The notes under the pieces are model-generated. The model saw nothing but the letters and a program-made list of their open reading frames with translations. It was not told the DNA's origin and ran no database searches. A stretch of 36,628 nt of DNA from assembly GCA_964537875.1 (NCBI GenBank), contig CAZIDN010000037.1, positions 1 to 36,628 on the forward strand, given 5' to 3'. Below, piece by piece: positions 22,148 to 31,692 of this stretch. The DNA is from JAPKZH01 sp964537875 (GTDB taxonomy: Bacteria; Acidobacteriota; Aminicenantia; Aminicenantales; UBA4085). Each line of letters opens with the position of its first letter. Within the stretch, counting starts at the first letter, position 1. The translations under genes were made by a program, and so were the position numbers.

Positions 22148-23223
22148 GTCCGGCCCTCCTTAAGGAGTCCTTTCAGTTCTTCGAGCTGCTTATTCAACTG
22201 GGGCGTCATCTCCTTGTAGGTGGAGCTGAAGATATCTTCGGGGGAGGGAGGGGGAACGCTTTCGGCCTTGGCGACGGCCTTCTCGACGTCATCGACCGCC
22301 TTTTCCTGGACGGCTTTCTCAAAGTCCTCATCCCAGAGCCCTTTGTTTTGGAGGTAGGTGCGGTACCTTGAAAGCGGGTCCTTTTTTTCCCACTCTTTCA
22401 CTTCAGCTTCCATCCGGTACTTGGAGGCGTCATCCGAGGTCGTGTGATGGCCCATTCTGTATGTCACGGCTTCGATGAGCGTCGGGCCTTTTCCGGCCCG
22501 GGCGCGGTCCAGGGCTTCTTTTGAGGCGGCATAGACAGCCAGGACATCATTGCCGTCCACGGCAATCCCCGGGAAGCCGTAGGCGACGGCCTTCTGGGCG
22601 ATCGTCTTTGCCGCCGTCTGTCGGCTCCTCGGTGTCGAGATGGCCCATTGATTGTTGTAGCAGACGAAGACATTTGGCGTCCGGAAGACGCCGGCTAAGT
22701 TCAGGCCCTCGTGGAAATCGCCTTCCGAGGTCGCGCCGTCCCCGAAGGTGCAGACGACGGCGATGTTTTTCTTTTGAATGTCGGCGGCCATACCTACTCC
22801 GACGGATTGGGGGATTTGCGATGCCACGGGAATGGCCAGCGGGAAGATATTAAGGCCGTCCGGCGCCCGCATGCCGGCCTCGTTTCCCATCCAGTAGAGA
22901 TAGTAATCGGCCAGCGGATAGCCTAGAGTCAGATACAAACCCAAGTCCCTGAAATAGGGAAAGACCCAGTCATCTTTTTGAACGGGAAAGGCCGTCCCGA
23001 CCTGACAGGCCTCATGGCCGAGACTGGGCGCGTAGGTTCCCAGCCGGCCCTGGCGCTGCAGCTTGAGCGCTTTCTGGTCGGCCGTGCGCGTCAGGACCAT
23101 CAAGGAATAGATTTTTTTGAGGTCCTCCGCGGCCAGCCTGGGCTCGAGATCGCTTTTGACCCGCCCCTCTTCATCCAAAATCTGAAGCGTCTCCCCCTTG
23201 AGAGGATCGAAGTTTTCTATCAT
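22144..23223 (-). CDS. 2-oxoacid dehydrogenase E1 component, alpha subunit
   Basis: The alpha half of E1 has 359 residues and binds thiamine diphosphate: GDGATSEGDFHEGLNLAGVF starts the GDG...NN motif, which ends at VCYNNQWAIS. The phosphorylation-loop-like segment TYRMGHHTTSDDASKYR and the substrate-side RQGRLGTYAPSLGHEA are also present. It is of the heterotetrameric (PdhA/BkdA1) type. GAGGAG precedes the ATG. It starts nine bases after the thioredoxin-like gene, so the redox pair and the dehydrogenase share one transcript. Confidence 0.96.
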   Translation of the reverse strand: MIENFDPLKGETLQILDEEGRVKSDLEPRLAAEDLKKIYSLMVLTRTADQKALKLQRQGRLGTYAPSLGHEACQVGTAFPVQKDDWVFPYFRDLGLYLTLGYPLADYYLYWMGNEAGMRAPDGLNIFPLAIPVASQIPQSVGVGMAADIQKKNIAVVCTFGDGATSEGDFHEGLNLAGVFRTPNVFVCYNNQWAISTPRSRQTAAKTIAQKAVAYGFPGIAVDGNDVLAVYAASKEALDRARAGKGPTLIEAVTYRMGHHTTSDDASKYRMEAEVKEWEKKDPLSRYRTYLQNKGLWDEDFEKAVQEKAVDDVEKAVAKAESVPPPSPEDIFSSTYKEMTPQLNKQLEELKGLLKEGRT

Positions 23224-23232
23224 GGCTCCTCT

Positions 23233-23511
23233 TTATTTTGCCGCCCACTCCTTGAGCTTCTCATACTCCACCTCGCCGCAAAGGGCGTCGTTGGTTTCGG
23301 TGTTAAAGAACGTGGGAACCCTCAGCTGGCCGCCGCATTTGGGCGTCAAAATTGGTCTGTAAGAACGCATCAGGTCGGCGTTTTTTTCATCGTGCCAGAC
23401 CTCGAGCCGCTCGATAGACTTGCCGGTTTCCTTCTCCAGCTTATCGACGAGGGGCATCATGGCCCTGCAGTGGGGGCATTCCCGGCCGTGGAACATGATA
23501 TGTTTTTTCAT
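23233..23511 (-). CDS. Thioredoxin-like protein with a CPHC site
   Basis: The 92-residue protein has a thioredoxin/glutaredoxin-like start KKHIMFHGRECPHCRAMMPLV with the redox pair CPHC, and a later cis-Pro-type segment RVPTFFN. Two more Cys residues (PKCGG, DALCGE) are present. It begins in an ATGA overlap with the ferredoxin-thioredoxin reductase-like gene and is its likely substrate. E1 alpha follows by nine bases. Targets are unknown; the lipoyl groups of the dehydrogenase it is cotranscribed with are an appealing candidate. Confidence 0.88.
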   Translation of the reverse strand: MKKHIMFHGRECPHCRAMMPLVDKLEKETGKSIERLEVWHDEKNADLMRSYRPILTPKCGGQLRVPTFFNTETNDALCGEVEYEKLKEWAAK

Positions 23512-23957
23512 GGCTTCACCTCGGATATTTTTGGTCTTTTAATAAATAGGCCGCACCAGCATTCTCCCTTGTCCACGCCCTTGTAGGTTTCATGGATCAA
23601 GAAATTGCAGGGGCAGACGATTTTCAGGTCTTCGTCAAATTCTTTGGCCATGAGCCGGCAGGGGCAGTACTTCAAGTTGTGATTGCGCTCGTTGTTGAAG
23701 ATGCCCTCGAGGAGCAGGTCCACCTTCGCCCTGTCCGGATTGACTATGAATTCGTTGCCTTCGGTAAATTCTTGAATGGCCGTCAAGAAATCGTCCTTGT
23801 GGAAATCCGCCTCGGCCGCCGCCCCGCAGATCGTCTTGGCCTCACGGGCCGAGATCAGGACGTAGGCATTTTTGACCTTGCAGGTCGGACAGACATCCGG
23901 AGGCTTGACTCCGTAATGGATATCATTGCAGACATAGCAGCGCCAGAATTTTTTCAT
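23508..23957 (-). CDS. Rubredoxin-fused ferredoxin-thioredoxin reductase catalytic subunit-like protein
   Basis: Residues 1-30 form a small rubredoxin-like domain with C7, C10, C23 and C26 as likely iron ligands (WRCYVC, VCPTC). Residues 38-145 match the catalytic beta subunit of ferredoxin-thioredoxin reductase, which reduces a thioredoxin disulfide with a 4Fe-4S cluster: C44, then CPC at 98-100, CPC at 115-117 and CWC at 133-135. Plant enzymes have CHC in the last motif and shorter spacing, so this is a divergent, non-photosynthetic form, as seen in anaerobes and archaea. The fused rubredoxin may replace ferredoxin as donor. AAGGA precedes the ATG. It leads the operon that includes the thioredoxin-like protein and the 2-oxoacid dehydrogenase. 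Confidence 0.9.
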   Translation of the reverse strand: MKKFWRCYVCNDIHYGVKPPDVCPTCKVKNAYVLISAREAKTICGAAAEADFHKDDFLTAIQEFTEGNEFIVNPDRAKVDLLLEGIFNNERNHNLKYCPCRLMAKEFDEDLKIVCPCNFLIHETYKGVDKGECWCGLFIKRPKISEVKP

Positions 23958-24221
23958 GGCCGTTCCTTAGGGCCTCCTTCTAATTGTTATTGGCGTCCTT
24001 ATTGATCCAGTCGACTCAAATACTATAAATCCTATCGAATTATGATAATACAAAGACCCTCTGTCTGTCAACTCGTAGCTTTGTTTGATGAACCGGATCG
24101 TCTGCCTCAATGAGGCGATCATGCGCTAACTATTGTACTGTCTCACAAATATCTTTACATGTTTTTCAGGCGAAATCAGGCCGGAATTTATGAAAGGAAA
24201 TAATGAGACGCTACACTAGCA

Positions 24222-24614
24222 TCATTCATTCATAGGGAGGCTGGAAAATCCGGCCTCCAGGCCCTTCTCTCCACCTTCTTTTTTATACTGGGCGCTCCCG
24301 AAGGCGAGGACTGGGATGTAGATGAAGCCGAAGAACAGGATAAGAATGACATGCCAGCCGGGCTTCCCGAACCTCTTGAGAATCTCAACCCAGAGAATGA
24401 TCCCGAAAATGATGTTCACAAATGGAATGAGCAAGAACAGAATATACCAGACCGGCATTTCGGCGATCTTGAGGAGAACGATGATGTTATAAATGGGAAT
24501 GATCGCCGCCCATCCCGGTTGTCTCGCTTTGGTGTAGATCCTCCACATGGCTGCCAGGTAAAAAATGATGACGGCCAAATAAATGATGATCAAAACCCCT
24601 GCAACTGCTTCCAT
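24222..24614 (-). CDS. DUF5684-like small membrane protein
   Basis: The 130 residues contain about four membrane segments and the signature order WRIYTKARQPGWAAIIPIYN, then KIAEMPVWYILFLLIPFVNI, then RFGKPGWHVILILFFGFIY, which matches the DUF5684 family. These proteins are often annotated as signal-peptidase-I-related, but no catalytic Ser/Lys pair is visible. GGGAGG precedes the ATG, and a good promoter lies just upstream. Function unknown. The 264-base gap downstream (23958-24221) holds a small hairpin at 24097-24121 and no gene. Confidence 0.85.
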   Translation of the reverse strand: MEAVAGVLIIIYLAVIIFYLAAMWRIYTKARQPGWAAIIPIYNIIVLLKIAEMPVWYILFLLIPFVNIIFGIILWVEILKRFGKPGWHVILILFFGFIYIPVLAFGSAQYKKEGGEKGLEAGFSSLPMNE

Positions 24615-24636
24615 GATTCACCTCCCGTTGAGCCTA

Positions 24637-24665
24637 CGTATAAAATACAAAACTGAAAAAGTCAA
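24637..24665 (-). promoter_or_regulatory. Promoter of the DUF5684-like gene
   Basis: TTGACT on the minus strand (24660-24665), a 17-base spacer and TATACG (24637-24642). The start of transcription would fall near 24630, about 16 bases before the ATG. Confidence 0.6.
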
Positions 24666-25037
24666 TGATTATTTTCCCGTGGGGTTCCTCCAAAATTTTA
24701 AGGGAAAAAGAGCAAGCGTTGACCGGACTCAGGGGCAGGAGCGGAAAAGTAGCCTTGGATACCCCGCTTTTGGCCGAAGAGATGCTCTTTGATCCCATCG
24801 GCCAGGGCAAAGAAGCAGAACTCAGGAATACCGAAGATGCGACGCGCGGCTCTGAGAACGTGACCGGCTAAAACGCGTTAGCTGAAAAATAGCTTATTTT
24901 TTGGGGGAAGTCCTGGTAAAAGGTCTTCCCGGAACCCAATCAAGAACGGGACTGGTTCCCGAGGGGGCGAGGGGCGATTCCGGCGCCTCCTCGAAATCAC
25001 ATGCCGCCGAAAAATATGAGGCTAAGACATTGAACGA
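24666..25037. other. Non-coding gap with a half copy of palindromic family B
   Basis: No convincing gene lies here. The plus-strand frame 24665-24871 has no ribosome site and no recognisable motif. At 24910-24930 a GGGAAG/CTTCCC hairpin is visible. At 24946-25002 the right half of a family B element is clear (CGGGACTGGTTCCC, then GAGGGGCGATTCCGGCGCC and AAATCACAT); its left half is absent or decayed. The stretch 24700-24890 is unexplained. Confidence 0.6.
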
Positions 25038-25754
25038 TTATAGGGTTTTTAGATAGGCCAGCAGGTCTGCGGCATCCTGGCCGTCCAGAGAGGGAAAGGA
25101 GGGCATGGCCAGATAAGGCGCATTCAGTTGCTTCAGGATATTCTCCGGCGTGGCCGGCCGTCCGCTGACCGGCAGTCTTTGCTTCCTTAAAATTCCTTTG
25201 AGGCCGGGTCCCGATTTTCTGTCCTCTTTGTCCGCAAAATGACAGCTGGCGCATTGGCTCTGGAAAATCAGGGCCCCGTTTTCGGCGCTTCGTTGAACAG
25301 ACGATGCGGGCGTCGGGGAAGAGGCGGCCGGTTGACTAGAGATCCCCGCCGACCTCAGGAAAAAATAGCCCGCCGAGCTTAAAAATATCACGACCGCCAG
25401 GACCAAAACCATCAGGCCGAGGGTCGGGACGATTTTGAGGAATTGCCGGAAAAAACGGACGATGATGACTTTGAGGGAAAAAATTGCCAGGAGGAAGAGC
25501 GCGAGGTAGGTGTGGAGAACAGCCCTCAGCGAGATTTGATCGCCCGCTTTGCCCAGGTAGATAATGCAGATGATACTCAGGACGAGCAGGAGGAGACCGA
25601 AGACGAACCCGGCGCGTTTATGGATTTTGCGGAGCGTTTCCGGGCCGGTTTTCCTCTCCATTTTTCCCATCAAGGTCAGCATGGCGGAAGCGGCGGTCAA
25701 AGCCGCCAGAAGAAAAAAGACGGCGATGATGGATTTCATGAGAAATAATGACAT
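25038..25754 (-). CDS. Membrane-anchored c-type cytochrome with a four-helix domain
   Basis: The 238 residues combine an N-terminal membrane domain of about four helices (residues 1-135) with an Ala/Ser/Pro linker and a class I cytochrome c domain. The haem site is CASCH, with a downstream MPSF Met as likely sixth ligand. Two His residues in the membrane part (KIHKRAG and VLHTYLALF), in consecutive helices, could bind a b-type haem. It would pass electrons at the outer face of the inner membrane. The start at 25754 has only a weak ribosome site; MKS at 25739 is an alternative. It follows guaB by 50 bases on the same strand. Confidence 0.88.
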   Translation of the reverse strand: MSLFLMKSIIAVFFLLAALTAASAMLTLMGKMERKTGPETLRKIHKRAGFVFGLLLLVLSIICIIYLGKAGDQISLRAVLHTYLALFLLAIFSLKVIIVRFFRQFLKIVPTLGLMVLVLAVVIFLSSAGYFFLRSAGISSQPAASSPTPASSVQRSAENGALIFQSQCASCHFADKEDRKSGPGLKGILRKQRLPVSGRPATPENILKQLNAPYLAMPSFPSLDGQDAADLLAYLKTL

Positions 25755-25805
25755 GATCGTTCCAGCTTCTTTTCCCCCCTTCGTTGGGCGGGAGGGATAA
25801 TGTTT

Positions 25806-27272
25806 TTATTCCAAGCGGTAATTCGGGGCCTCTTTGGTGATCGTGACATCATGGACGTGGCTTTCCTTGAGCCCCGCCGCTGATATCTTGATAAACCGGG
25901 CGCGCTGTTGGAGCTCCTCGATGGTCCGGCAGCCCGCGTAGCCCATGCCCGATTTAAGGCCGCCGACGACCATTTGAATGATCGAGGCGACGCTGCCTTT
26001 GTAGGGAACCATGCCTTCGATACCTTCAGGAACGAGTTTCGCTTCAGGGGAGGACATGTCCTGGAAGTAGCGGTCCCGGCTCTTGCCTTCCTTCATGACT
26101 TCGAGCGACCCCATGCCCCGGTAGATCTTGTAGGAGCGGCCCTGGTAGATGACGACTTCGCCGGGCGCTTCGTCGGTGCCGGCCAGGAGGTTTCCCAGCA
26201 TCACGGTGCTTGCCCCGGCGGCGACCGCCTTGGTCACGTCGCCCGAATATTTGATGCCCCCGTCTGCAATGATGGGGATCTTTTTAGGGCCGGCGACCCG
26301 CCAGACCTCGGCGATGGCCGTGATCTGGGGTATGCCGGCTCCGCTGACGACCCGGGTCGTGCAGATGGAGCCGGGTCCGACGCCGACCTTCAGGGCGTGG
26401 ATCCCCAGCTCGATGAGGTCCTGGGCGGCCTCGGCCGTCCCGATGTTTCCGGCGATCAGTTCCTGGTCCGGGAATTCCTTCCTGAGCATCTTGACCGTGT
26501 CCAGGACGCGCTGCGAATGGCCGTGGGCGGTGTCGACGACAAGGACATCGACATTGGCCTTGATCAAGGCCGCGGCCCTGTCCCGCGTGTCATCTGCGAC
26601 CCCGATCGCCGCTCCGACGCGGAGCCGGCCCAGGCTGTCCTTGGCGGAAAACGGATATTGGATCCTCTTCAGGATGTCCTTGTAGGTGATAAGGCCCTTG
26701 AGGTGGAATTTTTCGTCGACGATCAGGATCTTCTCGATCTTGTGCTTGTGGAAGAGCTTTTCGGCCTCGGCGAGGGACGTCCCGACGGGCACCGTCACCA
26801 GCTCCCTGGTCATGACTTGCTCGATGGGCAAGTGGACCCGGTTTTCAAAGCGGATGTCGCGGTTGGTCAGGATGCCGACCAGCTTGTTGTCTTCATCGGT
26901 GATCGGGAGTCCCGAGATCCTGTACTTCTGCATGACTTCCTTGGCCTGGAAGATCTTGTCTTGCGGATTCATGCTGATGGGGTCATGGATCATGCCGCTC
27001 TCGTGCCGTTTGACCTTGTCGACTTCGTCGGCCTGGTTTTCGATGGGCATGTTGCGGTGGATGATCCCGATCCCGCCCTGCTGGGCCAGGGCGATAGCCA
27101 TTTTCGATTTGGTCACGGTGTCCATGGGGGAGCTCGTGACGGGGATATTCAACACGATATTCCGGCTCAGCGGCGACTGGACGTTGGCGTCGGAGGGGAG
27201 GACGGCGGACTTAGCTGGAAGAATCAGGACGTCGTCAAAGGTCAGGCCTTCCAGAATTTTCTCATCCAGCAT
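25806..27272 (-). CDS. guaB: Inosine-5'-monophosphate dehydrogenase
   Basis: IMPDH oxidises IMP to XMP with NAD+, the committed step of GMP synthesis. The 488 residues form a TIM barrel with a pair of CBS domains inserted at about residues 95-205 (MIHDPISMNPQDKIFQA, VMTRELVTVPVGTSLAEA). Key sites are the catalytic Cys in GVGPGSICTTRVVSG, the ADGGIKYSGD phosphate loop, the GNLLAGTDEAPGE segment and the flap with YRGMGSLEVM. AAGGAGG precedes the ATG, overlapping the stop of secA, so secA and guaB are one transcript. The length is normal. Confidence 0.98.
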   Translation of the reverse strand: MLDEKILEGLTFDDVLILPAKSAVLPSDANVQSPLSRNIVLNIPVTSSPMDTVTKSKMAIALAQQGGIGIIHRNMPIENQADEVDKVKRHESGMIHDPISMNPQDKIFQAKEVMQKYRISGLPITDEDNKLVGILTNRDIRFENRVHLPIEQVMTRELVTVPVGTSLAEAEKLFHKHKIEKILIVDEKFHLKGLITYKDILKRIQYPFSAKDSLGRLRVGAAIGVADDTRDRAAALIKANVDVLVVDTAHGHSQRVLDTVKMLRKEFPDQELIAGNIGTAEAAQDLIELGIHALKVGVGPGSICTTRVVSGAGIPQITAIAEVWRVAGPKKIPIIADGGIKYSGDVTKAVAAGASTVMLGNLLAGTDEAPGEVVIYQGRSYKIYRGMGSLEVMKEGKSRDRYFQDMSSPEAKLVPEGIEGMVPYKGSVASIIQMVVGGLKSGMGYAGCRTIEELQQRARFIKISAAGLKESHVHDVTITKEAPNYRLE

Positions 27273-27284
27273 GGCTCCTCCTTG

Positions 27285-29891
<2,607 letters not shown>

Positions 29892-29898
29892 TACCCAT

Positions 29899-29927
29899 TT
29901 TTAACAGAAAGGGAGGGGAGTTGTCAA
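29899..29927 (-). promoter_or_regulatory. secA promoter at leaderless distance
   Basis: The minus strand has a perfect TTGACA (29922-29927), a 17-base spacer and TTAAAA (29899-29904). The predicted start is about 29892, and the secA ATG begins at 29891. No Shine-Dalgarno sequence intervenes. Confidence 0.7.
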
Positions 29928-29944
29928 TTTCAGCTCGGGCTTCG

Positions 29945-30247
29945 GCATCCCCTATGGGTGATTTCAAAGAGGTGCCGGCATCGCCCCCCTCCCGATAGGG
30001 CCTGTCTTGGTTCACCCCCGGCGCCCCTCGCGGCCTGCCGTGTTAATTCTAAGACGGTAAGCCGGTGGCATCAAACGCTCGGTGCGGCGGGGGGCCCCCG
30101 AACCACGCCACCCGTCGGGTTTTCCCGCTTTCTTTAACGATTTAGGGACACACAATGTGTGTGTCCCCGATTTTCTGGACGGGAATGCTTCCCCAGGAGC
30201 TGGGGGGCGATGCCGGCACCTCTTTGAAATCACATATTAGGAGGTGC
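29945..30247. repeat. Palindromic element, family B, copy 2 (303 bases)
   Basis: The ends share 31 bases of perfect inverted repeat (29958-29988 and 30203-30233; they begin GTGATTTCAAAGAGGTGCC), extended imperfectly outward to GCATCC-type bases at each end. The inner part is about 214 bases, without a usable frame. It contains the nested palindrome at 30145-30167. It lies upstream of secA and accounts for much of the 537-base gap 29892-30428; the remainder before the glycosyltransferase gene shows nothing I can support. Confidence 0.85.
30145..30167. repeat. REP-like palindrome (GGGACACAC family) nested in family B
   Basis: GGGACACACA and TGTGTGTCCC flank three bases. It is closely related to the palindrome at 1913-1939. 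Its position inside a family B element suggests insertion of one element into another. Confidence 0.8.
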
Positions 30248-30428
30248 TTCCGGCTCGGGGCATCAGCCCAGAAGAGAGCTTTGAAAAGGGATTCGCTACT
30301 TAGCTGGATTTTTCATGCCATAAAAATTTCTTCCGCCAATCCTAGCCCAGCTAAATTGCTCAGGTAGATGTTCGTATTGACTAAAATATGGAAATCCATT
30401 AGTTTTGATAAACATTTGTAGGACTAAA

Positions 30429-31598
30429 ATGGCCGGAATTTGGAATATGAGCTGGAAAAGAATCGCCCTTTTTGGCCTCATAGGCATTCTCATCATTGGT
30501 TTTTTTTATGGCGTTTATCTCGGCTGGGTCAAGAAGGACATGTCCGATTTCGGCGTCTGCTACAGGGCCGGCCAGCGTATTCTCTGGGGAGAAACCTTGT
30601 ACCGGACTGTCGACGGCCATCTCCAGTACAAGTATGCGCCCGTATCGGCCCTTTTTTATTCGGCCTTTGCCGCTCTGCCCTATGAAGTCGCGAAGGTCAT
30701 CTGGTATTACCTTGAGATTTTTTGCCTTTTCGCCGGATTCTGGATTTCCTATCGGTGCCTGCTTTCTTGGCAGAAGGGGAAATGGTTCGTCATCGGCCTC
30801 GGCCTTTTGATCTTGGCCAAATACGCGGGAAGGGAGATCGAGCTCGGCCAGGTCAACATCTTTATCATTTTCATCCTGATCCTGATGCTCCTGGCATCGA
30901 TCAAAAAAAGAGAATTCGCCTCCGGGATTCTCTGGGGGATCTCCATTTTTTTCAAGCCCTATGCGCTCGTCTTCCTGCCCTATTTTTTGCTCAAGAGGCG
31001 GCTCAAGATTGTCGCCTCCGGTGTCGCGTTCTTAGTCATCGGCTTGATCGTACCCGCTCTCATTTTTGGCTGGGCGGGGAACCTGGTTGTCTTGAGGGAA
31101 TGGGTCGGCACGCTCTCTCAGTCGACCCCCGTCTTGATGGCGGTTTCCGACAATGCTTCCCTTTATGCGTTTCTATGGAAGCTTCTTGGGGGACAGGACA
31201 AGGTCTGGGTCGAGATCCTTTTCGGCGCGGTTTTCACGGTCCTTGGGGGCGCCTTTTTGTGGATGATGGGACAGGGGAAAAAAAACTCTCTGGAGAGGCC
31301 GGAAACCCTGGAGGTCGCGTTTTTATTCACCCTGATCCCGCTCTTTTCCCCCTTGGGCTGGTATTATAACTATCTCTATGCCTTGCCGGCCGTCGTCCTC
31401 TTACTGAACTATATCGGCCTGTTTCCGCCCGCTCTCAAATATATCCTGGCCGGCAATTTCATCATTATCGGGGCCAGCCTGAGAGAAATCCTGGGAAAAA
31501 CTCTTTTTCGTTTTTACAACCGGAAATCGCTGATGGTCATCAACGCCTTGATCATCCTGGGCGGCCTGGCCTATCTTAGGCTGAAAAAGCGGGCCTAG
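30429..31598 (+). CDS. GT87/DUF2029-type membrane glycosyltransferase
   Basis: The 389-residue protein has about ten membrane segments. After the first helix comes KKDMSDFGVCYRAGQRILWGETLYR, the acidic loop pattern of GT-C/DUF2029 (GT87) enzymes, with QYKYAPVSALFYSAFA and ELGQVNIFIIFILIL next; these match polyprenol-sugar-dependent mannosyltransferase-like proteins of that family. The donor and acceptor are unknown. ATG 30429 is chosen because AGGA lies five bases upstream; a TTG at 30405 would give a longer form. It stands alone, between a palindromic element and the convergent S46 peptidase. Confidence 0.88.
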   Translation: MAGIWNMSWKRIALFGLIGILIIGFFYGVYLGWVKKDMSDFGVCYRAGQRILWGETLYRTVDGHLQYKYAPVSALFYSAFAALPYEVAKVIWYYLEIFCLFAGFWISYRCLLSWQKGKWFVIGLGLLILAKYAGREIELGQVNIFIIFILILMLLASIKKREFASGILWGISIFFKPYALVFLPYFLLKRRLKIVASGVAFLVIGLIVPALIFGWAGNLVVLREWVGTLSQSTPVLMAVSDNASLYAFLWKLLGGQDKVWVEILFGAVFTVLGGAFLWMMGQGKKNSLERPETLEVAFLFTLIPLFSPLGWYYNYLYALPAVVLLLNYIGLFPPALKYILAGNFIIIGASLREILGKTLFRFYNRKSLMVINALIILGGLAYLRLKKRA

Positions 31599-31692
31599 GC
31601 GCTGGCGCTATCGCCGCGCCATCAAAGGCTTTCCGCCGGACAGGGCTTTGCCCGTCGTTACCCAATAATTTTCAGCCCTATCGTTCAGCGAC

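Noticed and set aside
24140..24220. Possible IS ends (GTCTCA near 24145 and TGAGAC near 24203)
   Set aside because: Only about six bases match well as an inverted pair, and nothing transposase-like lies between; too weak to call.
24665..24871. A 68-codon plus-strand frame
   Set aside because: No ribosome site, no motif, and it starts inside the promoter of the divergent gene.
30012..30233. A 73-codon minus-strand frame inside the family B element
   Set aside because: It lies wholly within a palindromic element, includes the nested REP palindrome and has no family features.
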